A stretch of DNA of 64,000 bases, from the NCBI RefSeq assembly GCF_029688845.1, contig NZ_JARUKW010000009.1:124001-188000 (forward strand). The letters are read 5' to 3'. The notes below the pieces were generated by a model. That model worked only from the letters and a program-made list of their open reading frames with translations. It was not told the DNA's origin and ran no database searches. Each line of letters starts with the position of its first letter. The stretch's first letter is position 1. The position numbers were made by a program, and so were the translations under genes. Below are positions 8,898-18,188 of this stretch, one piece after another. This DNA comes from Natronococcus sp. A-GB1. GTDB lineage: Archaea > Halobacteriota > Halobacteria > Halobacteriales > Natrialbaceae.

Positions 8898-9979
8898 TCG
8901 AGGGGACGCTCATCCAGGCCGGTGATACGGTCTTGCTTCCCGAGCGGATCGGCGACCTGACCGGGCTCGACCAGTTCGGCCTCGCCGGAGAGCTGCTCGC
9001 GGCATTTCTCGCCGCGTTCATCGTCGGCAACCTGATGCTGGCGATGACCGGCGTCGCCGGCCCGTGGGCGAAACGGAAGATCACCGCCGCGTTCACGGAC
9101 CGGATCGCCGTCAACCGACTGGGACCCGCCGGGCTATTGATCATCGTGGCCGACTCCGTTCGGCTGCTCTCGAAGGAGAACATCATCCCCGAGAACGCCG
9201 ACCGACCGGCCTACGACCTCGCACCGATCGTCGTCGCGTCCTCGGCGCTGCTCGGCTTCGCGGTTATTCCGATGGGCAGCGGAATTCATCTCGCCGACCC
9301 TGAGGTCGGCCTGGTGTTCGTCTTTGCGGTCGCCGGCATCGCGAGTCTCGGCCTGGTGATGGCCGGCTACTCGTCGGCGAACAAGTACTCGATGCTCGGC
9401 GGTCTCCGTGCCGTGGCACAGAACGTCGCCTACGAGATCCCGCTCGTCGTCACCGGGATGTCGGTCGTTATCTTCACCGGCAGCCTGCAGATGAGCGAGA
9501 TCGTCGCGGTCCAGAACCAGCCGCTGGTCGATTTCGGCCTGTTCGCGATTCCGGCATGGTTCGCGATCGTCAACCCGTTCGCGTTCGTTCTCTTCCTGCT
9601 CGCGAACTTCGCGGAGGTCGGCCGCAACCCGTTCGACACGCCGGAGGCACCGACGGAGATCGTCGCCGGCTACCAGACCGAGTACTCCTCGGTGTATTTC
9701 GTCCTGATCTACCTCGGCGAGTTCCTCCATATCTTCCTCGGCGGGGCGATCATCGCGACGATCTTCCTCGGCGGCCCCGCCGGACCCGGTCCCGAGGCGC
9801 TCGGGATCGTCTGGTTTATCATCAAAATCTGGGGCGTCTTCCTGCTGACCCAGTGGATGCGGTCGGCGGTGCCGCGAGTTCGAGTCGACCAGCTGATCGA
9901 AATCGGCTGGAAGGGACTGCTCGTCCTTTCGTTTGCGAATCTCATCTTGACCGCGATAATCGTGGGGATCATCCAATGA
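8894..9979 (+). CDS. nuoH: Complex I subunit H
   Basis: The 361-aa integral membrane subunit has about eight hydrophobic helices and links the quinone site to the proton channels. Conserved loops are visible: GPxxAGxxG-like [14 protein letters not shown] (about residues 56-69), [17 protein letters not shown], and [22 protein letters not shown], the acidic loop beside the quinone tunnel. The start overlaps nuoCD by ATGA and the stop overlaps nuoI by ATGA. Confidence 0.95.
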   Translation: MIEGTLIQAGDTVLLPERIGDLTGLDQFGLAGELLAAFLAAFIVGNLMLAMTGVAGPWAKRKITAAFTDRIAVNRLGPAGLLIIVADSVRLLSKENIIPENADRPAYDLAPIVVASSALLGFAVIPMGSGIHLADPEVGLVFVFAVAGIASLGLVMAGYSSANKYSMLGGLRAVAQNVAYEIPLVVTGMSVVIFTGSLQMSEIVAVQNQPLVDFGLFAIPAWFAIVNPFAFVLFLLANFAEVGRNPFDTPEAPTEIVAGYQTEYSSVYFVLIYLGEFLHIFLGGAIIATIFLGGPAGPGPEALGIVWFIIKIWGVFLLTQWMRSAVPRVRVDQLIEIGWKGLLVLSFANLILTAIIVGIIQ

Positions 9980-10437
9980 TTGGGATACTCAAATCGATGG
10001 CAACGACGATGAAACACGCACTGGATGGCTCGACGTTCACCGTCGAGTATCCGGAGACCGCACCGGACGTCTCCCCGCGCTTTCGGGGCGTCCACAAGTT
10101 CAGCCAGGAACGCTGTATCTGGTGTCGCCAGTGCGAGAACGTCTGTCCGAACGACACCATCCAGATCGTGATGGACGACCAGCGAAACGGCGAACAGTAC
10201 AACCTCCACATCGGCCAGTGTATCTACTGCCGGCTCTGCGAGGAAGTCTGTCCAGTCGACGCGATTCTGCTCACCCAGAACTTCGAGTTCACGGGCGACA
10301 CCAAACACGATCTGGTGTACAACAAAGAACAGCTGAAGGCCGTCCCGTGGTACAAGGACATCGACCCGCTCGAGTCACGCGAACCCGACCGGGGCGCGTG
10401 GATCGGTGAGGGTGACGGGGAGGTCGATTATCAGTAA
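9976..10437 (+). CDS. nuoI: Complex I subunit I (2x 4Fe-4S ferredoxin)
   Basis: The 153-aa protein has two CxxCxxCxxxCP motifs, CIWCRQCENVCP and CIYCRLCEEVCP, which hold clusters N6a and N6b in the peripheral arm. The frame is open upstream inside nuoH, but the ATG at 9976 overlapping the nuoH stop gives the family start ([18 protein letters not shown]). As haloarchaea lack NuoEFG, electrons must enter this ferredoxin-like subunit from another donor (inference). Confidence 0.96.
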   Translation: MIGILKSMATTMKHALDGSTFTVEYPETAPDVSPRFRGVHKFSQERCIWCRQCENVCPNDTIQIVMDDQRNGEQYNLHIGQCIYCRLCEEVCPVDAILLTQNFEFTGDTKHDLVYNKEQLKAVPWYKDIDPLESREPDRGAWIGEGDGEVDYQ

Positions 10438-10477
10438 TCGGGCCGCCCGTCCCGAGAACGGGCAGACACTCACAATA

Positions 10478-10762
10478 ATGACATATGAGCTGATCGCGTT
10501 CGCGCTGTTCGCGTTCGTCACGCTCGCCAGCGCGCTCGGCGTCGTGTTGCTTGCTGACCCGTGGCACTCAGCACTGATGCTCGGCGTGACGCTGGTCAGC
10601 GTCGCGGTGTACTACGTGATGCTGGCGGCGGAGTTCGTCGCCATGATGCAGATCCTCGTCTACGTGGGCGGGGTGCTCATCCTTATCACGTTCGCCGTGA
10701 TGCTTACCCAGCGCGAGGACGCGGACGCGGAGACGGAGACCGACGAGGTGGTACAGACATGA
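10478..10762 (+). CDS. nuoJ1: Complex I subunit J, N-terminal half
   Basis: The 94-aa membrane protein has three helices and the NuoJ motif YYVMLAAEFVAMMQILVYVGG, including the conserved glutamate. It ends in a short acidic tail. NuoJ is normally a single protein of about 170-200 residues; here it is encoded by two overlapping genes. I start at ATG 10478 (MTYELIAFALFAF) rather than at the upstream in-frame codon, since the added residues are charged and not family-like. Confidence 0.88.
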   Translation: MTYELIAFALFAFVTLASALGVVLLADPWHSALMLGVTLVSVAVYYVMLAAEFVAMMQILVYVGGVLILITFAVMLTQREDADAETETDEVVQT

Positions 10763-11187
10763 CGAACGGGCCGCAACTCCGGCTCGGCGAATCGCTGTTG
10801 CCCGGTATCCTCGCCGTTGCGCTGTTCGGCGTGATGGCGATGATCGTGCTCAACACCGGTTTCGCCGACGAGATGGTCGGCTTCCCCGAGGGGATCTCGG
10901 TCACCTCCGAGATCGGCTACGCGCTGTTCGACTTCACGGCGCTGCAGTCGACGGAGGGGTCGATCGGCAACACCGAGCCGTTCCTCATTTCGTTCCTGCT
11001 AATCGCGGTCGTCCTCGACGCCGCGCTGGACGCCGCGCTCGTGCTCGCGAAACGCGAGACCGAGGGTGAACCCATCGCGGCGCTCTCGAGCGTCTCGACC
11101 GGCGACTCGGCAGGTGCCCAGCCCGCGGCAACCGATGGCGGCGCCGAGAACGGCACCTCCCGCTCGAGCGGAGGTGAGCAGCGGTGA
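10759..11187 (+). CDS. nuoJ2: Complex I subunit J, C-terminal half
   Basis: The 142-aa protein corresponds to the last two helices of NuoJ (ILAVALFGVMAMIVL and PFLISFLLIAVVLDAALDAALVLAK), separated by an extracytoplasmic loop. A low-complexity acidic/serine tail of about 45 residues follows. The start ATG overlaps nuoJ1 by ATGA, and the stop overlaps nuoK. A two-gene nuoJ is a regular haloarchaeal arrangement, so I do not read it as a frameshift. Confidence 0.82.
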   Translation: MTNGPQLRLGESLLPGILAVALFGVMAMIVLNTGFADEMVGFPEGISVTSEIGYALFDFTALQSTEGSIGNTEPFLISFLLIAVVLDAALDAALVLAKRETEGEPIAALSSVSTGDSAGAQPAATDGGAENGTSRSSGGEQR

Positions 11188-11489
11188 ACGTTCCCATCGA
11201 GTACTTCGTGTTGCTGTCGATGGCGCTGTTCTCGATCGGTCTCTTCGGGATTCTGACGCGCCGAAACGCACTGATGTTCCTGATGTCCGTCGAGATCATG
11301 GTCAACGCGGCCAATATCAACCTGATCGCGTTCGCGCTGTATCACGGCAACCTCACGGGACAGGTGTTCGCGCTGTTCGTGATGGCGCTCGCTGCCGCAG
11401 AGGTCGCGATCGGACTCGGGATCATCCTAGTGTTGTACCGCAACTTCCGTGACGTCGACGTCACGGTTCCGACGACGATGAGGTGGTAA
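11184..11489 (+). CDS. nuoK: Complex I subunit K
   Basis: The 101-aa protein has three transmembrane helices and the NuoK landmarks FGILTRRNALMFLMSVEIMVNAANINLIAF and LAAAEVAIGLGIIL. The two conserved membrane glutamates (in SVEIM and AAEVA) are present and belong to the proton pathway. It begins with GTG inside the nuoJ2 stop. Confidence 0.94.
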   Translation: MNVPIEYFVLLSMALFSIGLFGILTRRNALMFLMSVEIMVNAANINLIAFALYHGNLTGQVFALFVMALAAAEVAIGLGIILVLYRNFRDVDVTVPTTMRW

Positions 11490-11490
11490 G

Positions 11491-13527
11491 ATGGAAGGGT
11501 TATTCGACTACGCACCGGCGATCGCGCTGTTCCCGCTTGCGGCGTTCGTCATCGCTCTGGCCTTCGGGCCGAAGCTCCCGAAGAAGGGGGCGATTCCGGG
11601 CATCGTTGCGACGGCTGGCTCGCTGGCCCTCTCGCTCGCGATGGTCGCGGCTGTCGTGGGCGGCGAGGAGGGGTACTATCACACGACACTGTTCACGTGG
11701 GCGGCCGGCGACGCCGCCGGCGAGGTCGGCGAGGGGATCGAGTTCACGTTCGGTATCCTGATCGACCCACTCGCCGCGCTGATGCTCGTGATCGTCTCGC
11801 TGATCGCCTTCCTCGTTCACGTCTTCAGTCTCGAGTACATGAACGCCGAGGGCGAGACCGGACTCCCACGGTACTACGCCGGGCTCGGTCTGTTTACGTT
11901 CAGCATGCTCGCCTTCGTCTATGCAGACAACCTGCTGATGGCGTTCATGTTCTTCGAGCTGGTTGGACTGTGCTCGTTCCTGTTGATCGGTTTCTGGTTC
12001 CGCACCCGATCGGCACCTTCGGCTGCGAAGAAGGCGTTCCTTGTCACCCGATTCGGTGACTACTTCTTCCTGATCGGGGTCGTCGCCATCGCCGCGACGT
12101 TCGGCACGCTCCAGTTCGCCGGCGACGACTCGTTCGTCGCCGCGGCCGAGGCGGCTATCGACGACGGCGGCCAGCTGTTCGGCTTCGACGCCGAGACCTG
12201 GGTGACGATCACCGGGCTGCTCGTCCTCGGCGGCGTCATCGGTAAGTCCGCCCAGTTCCCGCTACACACCTGGCTACCCGATGCGATGGAGGGTCCCACC
12301 ACCGTCTCCGCGCTGATTCACGCGGCGACGATGGTCGCGGCCGGGGTCTACCTGATCGCCCGGATGTTCGGCTACTACGCCCTCTCGCCGACGGCGCTGG
12401 CGATCATCGCCTTCGTCGGCGGCTTCACTGCGCTGTTCGCGGCAACGATGGGCGTCGTCAAAGACGACATCAAACAGGTGCTGGCGTACTCGACGATCAG
12501 CCAGTACGGATACATGATGCTCGGGCTGGGAGTCGGCGGCTACGTCGCCGGAGTCTTCCACCTGATGAACCACGCCTTCTTCAAGGCGCTGCTGTTCCTC
12601 GGGGCCGGCGCCGTCATCATCCTCATGCACCACGAACAGGACATGTGGAAGATGGGCGGTCTGAAGAACAAGGCTCCCGTCACCTACTACACGTTCCTCG
12701 CGGGCGCGCTCGCGCTCGCCGGGATCATCCCGTTCTCGGGCTTCTGGTCGAAAGACGAGATCCTCTACGACGCCCTGATCGTCGGCACCGAGGAGCCCCT
12801 GATCATGGCGGCGTACGCGATGGGACTGCTCGCCGTCTTCTTCACCGGCTTCTACACGTTCCGGATGGTGTTCCTGACGTTCCACGGCAAGCCGCGTTCG
12901 GACGTCGCCGAGGATCCCCACCCGGTCGGCTGGGCAGTGAAGTTCCCGCTGATCGCACTCGGCGTCCTCGCGGTCATCGCGGGCGTCGCGAATCTCGCCC
13001 CGGTCGCGAAGCTGACCGGACTCGAGATCGAGTTCTTAAACGAGTGGCTCAGCGGCGGTGCCGAGGGGGCGAACTACGCCGCCTACACCGACGCACTCGC
13101 GGCCGTCTACGACACCGGCTTTATCGGAACTGAGTCGACGACCGTGCTGATCGCAGCGGGGCTGTCCCTGCTGCTTGCCTTCTCGGGCGCCGGTCTGGCC
13201 TGGAAGCTGTACAACGTTCCGGAGCCGGTCGCACACAAGGAGCGTCTCGGGAGCGTTCGCGAGACGATCGAATCCAACTACTACCAGGACGAGTATCAGG
13301 TCTGGCTTGCGGAGGGGCTGACCCTGCCGCTGGCTCGAGCCGCGGACCGGTTCGACCAGACCGTCATCGACGGCACCGTCAACGGCGTCTCGTCGGTGAG
13401 CCTGTTCGGCAGCGATCGGATCAAACGGATCCAGACGGGGATCGTAACTAACTACGCGGCGCTGATCGTAACCGGCTTTATCGCCCTGGTTATCGTGCTC
13501 GGCGTTCTTGGAGGGTGGTTCCTATGA
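11491..13527 (+). CDS. nuoL: Complex I subunit L (antiporter-like)
   Basis: The 678-aa protein has about 16 helices. It contains the Mrp/antiporter core with FFELVGLCSFLLIGFW, TWLPDAMEGPTTVSALIHAATMVAAGVYL and the lysine/histidine sites of the proton channel (VKDDIKQVLAYSTISQYGYM). A C-terminal lateral helix region follows. Start and stop are one base after nuoK and overlapping nuoM. Confidence 0.95.
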   Translation: MEGLFDYAPAIALFPLAAFVIALAFGPKLPKKGAIPGIVATAGSLALSLAMVAAVVGGEEGYYHTTLFTWAAGDAAGEVGEGIEFTFGILIDPLAALMLVIVSLIAFLVHVFSLEYMNAEGETGLPRYYAGLGLFTFSMLAFVYADNLLMAFMFFELVGLCSFLLIGFWFRTRSAPSAAKKAFLVTRFGDYFFLIGVVAIAATFGTLQFAGDDSFVAAAEAAIDDGGQLFGFDAETWVTITGLLVLGGVIGKSAQFPLHTWLPDAMEGPTTVSALIHAATMVAAGVYLIARMFGYYALSPTALAIIAFVGGFTALFAATMGVVKDDIKQVLAYSTISQYGYMMLGLGVGGYVAGVFHLMNHAFFKALLFLGAGAVIILMHHEQDMWKMGGLKNKAPVTYYTFLAGALALAGIIPFSGFWSKDEILYDALIVGTEEPLIMAAYAMGLLAVFFTGFYTFRMVFLTFHGKPRSDVAEDPHPVGWAVKFPLIALGVLAVIAGVANLAPVAKLTGLEIEFLNEWLSGGAEGANYAAYTDALAAVYDTGFIGTESTTVLIAAGLSLLLAFSGAGLAWKLYNVPEPVAHKERLGSVRETIESNYYQDEYQVWLAEGLTLPLARAADRFDQTVIDGTVNGVSSVSLFGSDRIKRIQTGIVTNYAALIVTGFIALVIVLGVLGGWFL

Positions 13528-15050
13528 TGATCGAAGCGCTACTCGCGGTGACACTGGTCGGTGCGCTGGTAACGTTCGTCGCGCCGAATCGCATCGCCGG
13601 CAAGCTGGCCTTCGGGATCAGCCTGATCCCTGCGGCGCTCAGCCTGTGGATGTTTACGGCGTTCGACGGCAGCGGAAACGCCTTGCTCGACGGCGAACTC
13701 GCCTTCGAGTCCCAGTTCGAGTGGATCCAGCTGGGCGACTACACCATCTCGTGGCTCGTCGGCCTCGACGGGATCAGCCTGCCGCTGGTCGTGTTGACGA
13801 CGGTCCTGACGTCGCTCGCGATCATGAGCTCGTGGACGCCGATCGACGAGCGCGAGTCGCAGTTCTACGGGCTCGTGCTCTTTATTGAGGCGAACCTGAT
13901 CGGCGTCTTCACGGCGCTTGACTTCTTCGTCTGGTTCATCTTCTGGGAGGCCGTGTTGATCCCGATGTACCTGCTGATCGGCGTCTGGGGTGGTCCGCGC
14001 CGGAAGTACGCGGCGATCAAGTTCTTCGTCTACACGAACGTCGCCTCGCTGCTGATGTTCGGTGCGTTCATCACGCTCGTGTTCGGCCTCGGCGACGTCA
14101 CCAGCTTCGCGCTGCCCGAGGTCGCCACGGCGATGCTCGAGGGCGGGCCTGACGGCTTCGCCGGCCTCGGCGGCTCGGCGCTTGCCTCGGTCGTGTTCGT
14201 CGCGATGTTCCTCGGGTTCGCGGTCAAGGTTCCCGTGGTGCCGTTCCACACCTGGCTGCCCGACGCTCACGTCGAAGCGCCGACCCCCGCGTCGGTGCTG
14301 CTGGCGGGCGTCCTGCTGAAGATGGGGACGTACGCCCTGCTGCGGTTCAACTTCACGATGTTCCCGGAGCAGGTCGAGGCCTACGCCATCCCGATCGCCG
14401 CGATCGCGGTCATCAGCGTCATCTACGGCGCGATGCTCGCGCTGGCCCAGACCGACCTCAAGCGGATCGTCGCCTACTCCTCGGTGTCGTCGATGGGCTA
14501 CGTTATCCTCGGTCTGGTCGCCTACACCCAGTTCGGCGTCGGCGGTGCGACGTTCCAGATGGTCAGTCACGGTCTGATCTCCGGACTGATGTTCATGGCC
14601 GTCGGCGTCATCTACAACGCGACCCACACTCGGATGGTCACCGACATGTCCGGGATGGCCGATCGAATGCCCGTCGCCGTCGGCATCCTCGTCGCCGGCG
14701 CCTTCGGCTACATGGGACTGCCGCTGATGAGCGGCTTCTTCGGCGAGTTCGCCATCTTCTTCGGCGCCTTCGGCTCCGGACTGCTGGCGTACTCGCAGCT
14801 CTTCACCTCGCTGGCGATGTTCGGTATCGTCATCGTGGCTGGCTACCTGCTGTTTGCCCTCCAGCGGACCGTCTTCGGACCGTATCACCTGGAAACCGAC
14901 TACGACGTGGGCCGCGCGCCACTACACGACGTCGCGCCGATGTTCGTGTTGCTCGGCATCATCATCGCCCTCGGCGTCGCGCCCGAACTGATCTTCGACA
15001 TGATTACAGACGCGGTCGATCCGATCCTGGAGAACGGAGGTGACGCCTGA
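13524..15050 (+). CDS. nuoM: Complex I subunit M (antiporter-like)
   Basis: The 508-aa protein has about 14 helices. Its proton-channel motifs include FFVWFIFWEAVLIPMYLLIGVWGG, VPFHTWLPDAHVEAPTPASVLLAG and LAQTDLKRIVAYSSVSSMGYV. Two adjacent ATG codons lie at 13524 and 13527; I use the first, which overlaps the nuoL stop. It forms the middle antiporter module of the membrane arm. Confidence 0.95.
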   Translation: MMIEALLAVTLVGALVTFVAPNRIAGKLAFGISLIPAALSLWMFTAFDGSGNALLDGELAFESQFEWIQLGDYTISWLVGLDGISLPLVVLTTVLTSLAIMSSWTPIDERESQFYGLVLFIEANLIGVFTALDFFVWFIFWEAVLIPMYLLIGVWGGPRRKYAAIKFFVYTNVASLLMFGAFITLVFGLGDVTSFALPEVATAMLEGGPDGFAGLGGSALASVVFVAMFLGFAVKVPVVPFHTWLPDAHVEAPTPASVLLAGVLLKMGTYALLRFNFTMFPEQVEAYAIPIAAIAVISVIYGAMLALAQTDLKRIVAYSSVSSMGYVILGLVAYTQFGVGGATFQMVSHGLISGLMFMAVGVIYNATHTRMVTDMSGMADRMPVAVGILVAGAFGYMGLPLMSGFFGEFAIFFGAFGSGLLAYSQLFTSLAMFGIVIVAGYLLFALQRTVFGPYHLETDYDVGRAPLHDVAPMFVLLGIIIALGVAPELIFDMITDAVDPILENGGDA

Positions 15051-16579
15051 TGGCGGTGTTCGAGCTCCCCGACTGGGCCGCACTCGCCCCGGCGTTGATC
15101 CTCGTGGCGACGGCACTCGCGCTGTTCGTCATCGACAGCATCAACCCGCACACGAAGAACCGATCGCTGCTCGCGGGCACGACCGCAGTCGGCGCGCTCG
15201 CAGCGCTGGGCGTCGCCGTCTGGTTCATGGTCGCCGGCGTCGGCACGCCCACCGCCGCTGGCGGTCGCGGCGTCGTCGAGCTGTTCGGCGGCCAGCTCGT
15301 GGTCGACCAGATGGCGCTGTTCTTCATGACCGTCGTCTCGGTCGTCACCGCACTCGTTGCCGTGGCGAGCTACGACTACATGGGCGACCACGCCTACCAG
15401 GCGGAGTACTACTCCCTGATGATGCTCGCGGCGACCGGGATGGCCACGATGGCCGCCGCGAACAGCCTGGTCACGATCTTCATCGCCCTCGAGCTGGCGA
15501 GTCTCCCATCCTACGCGCTGGTCTCGATCCTCAAGGACAACCGCGGCAGCGTCGAGGGGGGGCTGAAGTACTTCCTGATCGGCGCGCTCTCGTCGGCGAT
15601 CTTCGTCTACGGGATCTCGCTCGTATACGGCGCGACCGGTCACCTCCAGCTCGAGGCGATCGCGGATAACCTCCAGGGTGCCGGCGAGTACGGCGGCCTG
15701 CTCGGGCTCGGCATTCTGATGTTGATCGGCGGCTTTGCGTTCAAGACCGCCAGCGTGCCGTTCCACTTCTGGGCGCCAGACGCCTACGAGGGCACGCCCG
15801 CACCGGTCGCGGCGTTTCTCTCCTCGGCGTCGAAGGCGGCGGGCTTCGTGATCGCCTTTCGCGTGTTCACGACGGCGTTCCCGCTCGAGCCGACGACCGC
15901 GGTGATCGGCGTCGACTGGACGCTCGCGTTCATCATCCTCGCGATCGTCACGATGACGCTGGGTAACTTCGCCGCGGCGACCCAGGACAACGTCAAGCGG
16001 ATGCTCGCGTACTCCTCGATCGGCCACGCCGGCTACGCCCTCATCGGACTCGCCGGGCTCTCGGCCGACGGCGGCGAGATCGTAATGGGCGCGGCGATGA
16101 TGCACCTGCTGGTCTACGGCTTCATGAACACGGGTGCGTTCCTGTTCGTCGCACTCGCGGAGTACTGGGGTGTCGGCCGCACGTTCGAGGACTACAACGG
16201 ACTCTCGAACCAGGCGCCGGTCGCCTGTTTCGCGCTCGGGATCTTCATGTTCAGCCTCGCGGGGATTCCGCCGCTGGGCGGCTTCTGGAGCAAGTACTTC
16301 CTCTTTACCGGCGCGATCGAGGCGGCAACGGCAAACAGCGCGATGTTGATCGTCGCCGCGGCGCTCGTAGTTAACAGCGCGATCTCGCTGTACTACTACG
16401 CGCGGCTGGTGAAGGCCGTCTGGATCGAGGACCCGGTCTCCGGGCGCGACACGCTCTCCCAGCCGACGGGCCTGTACGCGGCGATCATCTTCGCCGCCGT
16501 CCTGACCGTCGTCGCGTTGCCGGTGTTCGGCCCGATCGCCGACGCCGCGCTCGAGGCGGCGACCGTCGCGATCAGCTAA
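15050..16579 (+). CDS. nuoN: Complex I subunit N (antiporter-like)
   Basis: The 509-aa protein has about 14 helices and the NuoN motifs FIALELASLPSYALVSILK, VPFHFWAPDAYEGTPAPVAAFLSSASKAAGF and QDNVKRMLAYSSIGHAGYALIGL. It is the last gene of the operon. An 84-bp gap then precedes a gene with its own TATA-like element (near 16632), marking the operon end. Confidence 0.95.
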   Translation: MAVFELPDWAALAPALILVATALALFVIDSINPHTKNRSLLAGTTAVGALAALGVAVWFMVAGVGTPTAAGGRGVVELFGGQLVVDQMALFFMTVVSVVTALVAVASYDYMGDHAYQAEYYSLMMLAATGMATMAAANSLVTIFIALELASLPSYALVSILKDNRGSVEGGLKYFLIGALSSAIFVYGISLVYGATGHLQLEAIADNLQGAGEYGGLLGLGILMLIGGFAFKTASVPFHFWAPDAYEGTPAPVAAFLSSASKAAGFVIAFRVFTTAFPLEPTTAVIGVDWTLAFIILAIVTMTLGNFAAATQDNVKRMLAYSSIGHAGYALIGLAGLSADGGEIVMGAAMMHLLVYGFMNTGAFLFVALAEYWGVGRTFEDYNGLSNQAPVACFALGIFMFSLAGIPPLGGFWSKYFLFTGAIEAATANSAMLIVAAALVVNSAISLYYYARLVKAVWIEDPVSGRDTLSQPTGLYAAIIFAAVLTVVALPVFGPIADAALEAATVAIS

Positions 16580-16663
16580 CCTCGGCCGCGTCGGCGTTCT
16601 CGACTCCGTTCGATCTCACCCGAGCCGGTAGCTTTTACCCGACAGGGTTGCAAGCACCGCTGT

Positions 16664-18145
16664 ATGGTTTTTCGGCTCGTACTCGGGTGTGGAACCATCG
16701 GTCGCCAGACGATCGGACGGCTGCCCGAGTGCGACGGCCGGCTACTCGTCGTCACCGACGACGAACAGACCGTCGAGACGCTACGCGACGAGAGCGTCCC
16801 GGCTCGAGACGCCGACCCAGCCGATCCCGTCCTCCTTGAGAGCCTCGAAACGCCCGACATCGTCTTCGTCGCCGGGGATCGCACCGATCGCAACCGGCTC
16901 GCACTCGAGCGTGCCCGAGACCGGTTCCCGGCCGCGTCGATCGTCGCCTACCTCGGCGGGAAACCGACCGAGGAGGATCGGACGGCGTTCGACGAACTCG
17001 CGGACCGGGTCGTCGACCCCGAACTGGCCATCGGCGACGCCGTCCTCAGGGAGACGACGAGTTCGCCCGCCGACGCCGGGATTCGGCTCCGGCGGCATCT
17101 CCAGGGACTCGAGGGACCGCTCGCGGTCGTAATGCACGACAACCCCGACCCCGACGCGATCGCCAGCGCGGTTGCGCTGGCCGAAATCGCCGAGTCGGTC
17201 GGCCTGTCGGCAGACCCCTGTTACTTCGGACGGATCTCCCACCAGGAGAATCGGGCGATGGTCAACGTCCTCGAACTGGACCTGCGAAACTTCGAGCCCA
17301 ACGCCTCTCTCGAGGAGTACGGCTCCTTCGCGCTGGTCGATCACTCCAGGCCGGGCGTCAACGACCAGCTTCCGGAGGATCTCCACGTCGACATCGTCAT
17401 CGATCATCACCCGCCGCGTGGCCCGGTGCCGAGCGACTACGTCGACCTCCGGGAACACGCCGGCGCGACGAGTACGGTGTTGACCGAGTACTTAGAGCGG
17501 TTCGAGCCGGCCCTCGAACGGGCGGTCGCGACGGCGCTTCTGTACGGGATCCGCGTCGATACAGACGAGTTCACCCGAGAGGTCTCGGCGGCCGACTTCG
17601 AGGCGGCGGCGACGCTGTGGCCACACGTCGACACCGACGTGCTCCGACAGATCGAACAGCCGTCCCTCGAGGGCGAGACGCTGGAGACGATCGCCCGCGC
17701 GATCAAAAACCGGGAGCAGCGGGGTTCGGTCGCGGCCGCGAGCGTGGGCCGAATCGGCGACCGCGACGCGCTCCCACAGGCGGCCGATCGGCTGCTCACG
17801 ATGGAGGGCGTCGACACGTCGCTCGTCTTCGGCTTCATAGCGGAGATGGTGTTCGTCTCCGCGCGGTCGCGGGCGACCGACGTCGATCTCGGCGAGACCC
17901 TGCGGGACGCGTTCGACCGAATCGGCAGCGCCGGCGGCCACGCCGACATGGCGGGCGCCCAGCTCGAGATCGGCATCCTCGGCACCGCCGACGACGAGCA
18001 GGTCGACTCGATCGTCAGCGTCGTCGAGGAGGTCATCACGGATCGGTTCTTCGAGGCGATCGAGAGCCAGCCCGGCACGCCGGTCGGCTCTTACACCCAG
18101 ACCAGCGAGGTGCTGTTCTCGCTCGAGGAGCCCGAGGCCGAGTAG
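16664..18145 (+). CDS. TrkA-N / DHH family phosphoesterase fusion
   Basis: The 493-aa cytosolic protein begins with a Rossmann nucleotide-binding domain (GCGTIGRQTIGRL, residues 8-20) like the TrkA-N regulators of potassium channels. A DHH phosphoesterase follows: HDNPDPDAIASA (158-169), D226 in VDHSRPG, DHH at 247-249, and a DHHA1-like SAGGHADMAGAQ near 425. The metal ligands are intact, so hydrolysis of a nucleotide or oligonucleotide is likely. By analogy with other DHH/DHHA1 enzymes the substrate could be a cyclic dinucleotide or nanoRNA, but this is inference. It precedes a CBS-domain protein gene by 43 bp on the same strand. Confidence 0.85.
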   Translation: MVFRLVLGCGTIGRQTIGRLPECDGRLLVVTDDEQTVETLRDESVPARDADPADPVLLESLETPDIVFVAGDRTDRNRLALERARDRFPAASIVAYLGGKPTEEDRTAFDELADRVVDPELAIGDAVLRETTSSPADAGIRLRRHLQGLEGPLAVVMHDNPDPDAIASAVALAEIAESVGLSADPCYFGRISHQENRAMVNVLELDLRNFEPNASLEEYGSFALVDHSRPGVNDQLPEDLHVDIVIDHHPPRGPVPSDYVDLREHAGATSTVLTEYLERFEPALERAVATALLYGIRVDTDEFTREVSAADFEAAATLWPHVDTDVLRQIEQPSLEGETLETIARAIKNREQRGSVAAASVGRIGDRDALPQAADRLLTMEGVDTSLVFGFIAEMVFVSARSRATDVDLGETLRDAFDRIGSAGGHADMAGAQLEIGILGTADDEQVDSIVSVVEEVITDRFFEAIESQPGTPVGSYTQTSEVLFSLEEPEAE

Positions 18146-18188
18146 CGGCGACGACAGCGCTTTTGCACCGGGGTTGCGTTGGTACGGT

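Noticed and set aside
10406-11187. Split nuoJ as a frameshift
   Set aside because: The junction is a normal ATGA overlap, both halves are well formed, and the split arrangement is known in haloarchaea.
13539-14888. 449-aa minus-strand ORF opposite nuoM
   Set aside because: Extremely Arg/Asp/His-rich shadow of nuoM; no hydrophobic core or motifs.
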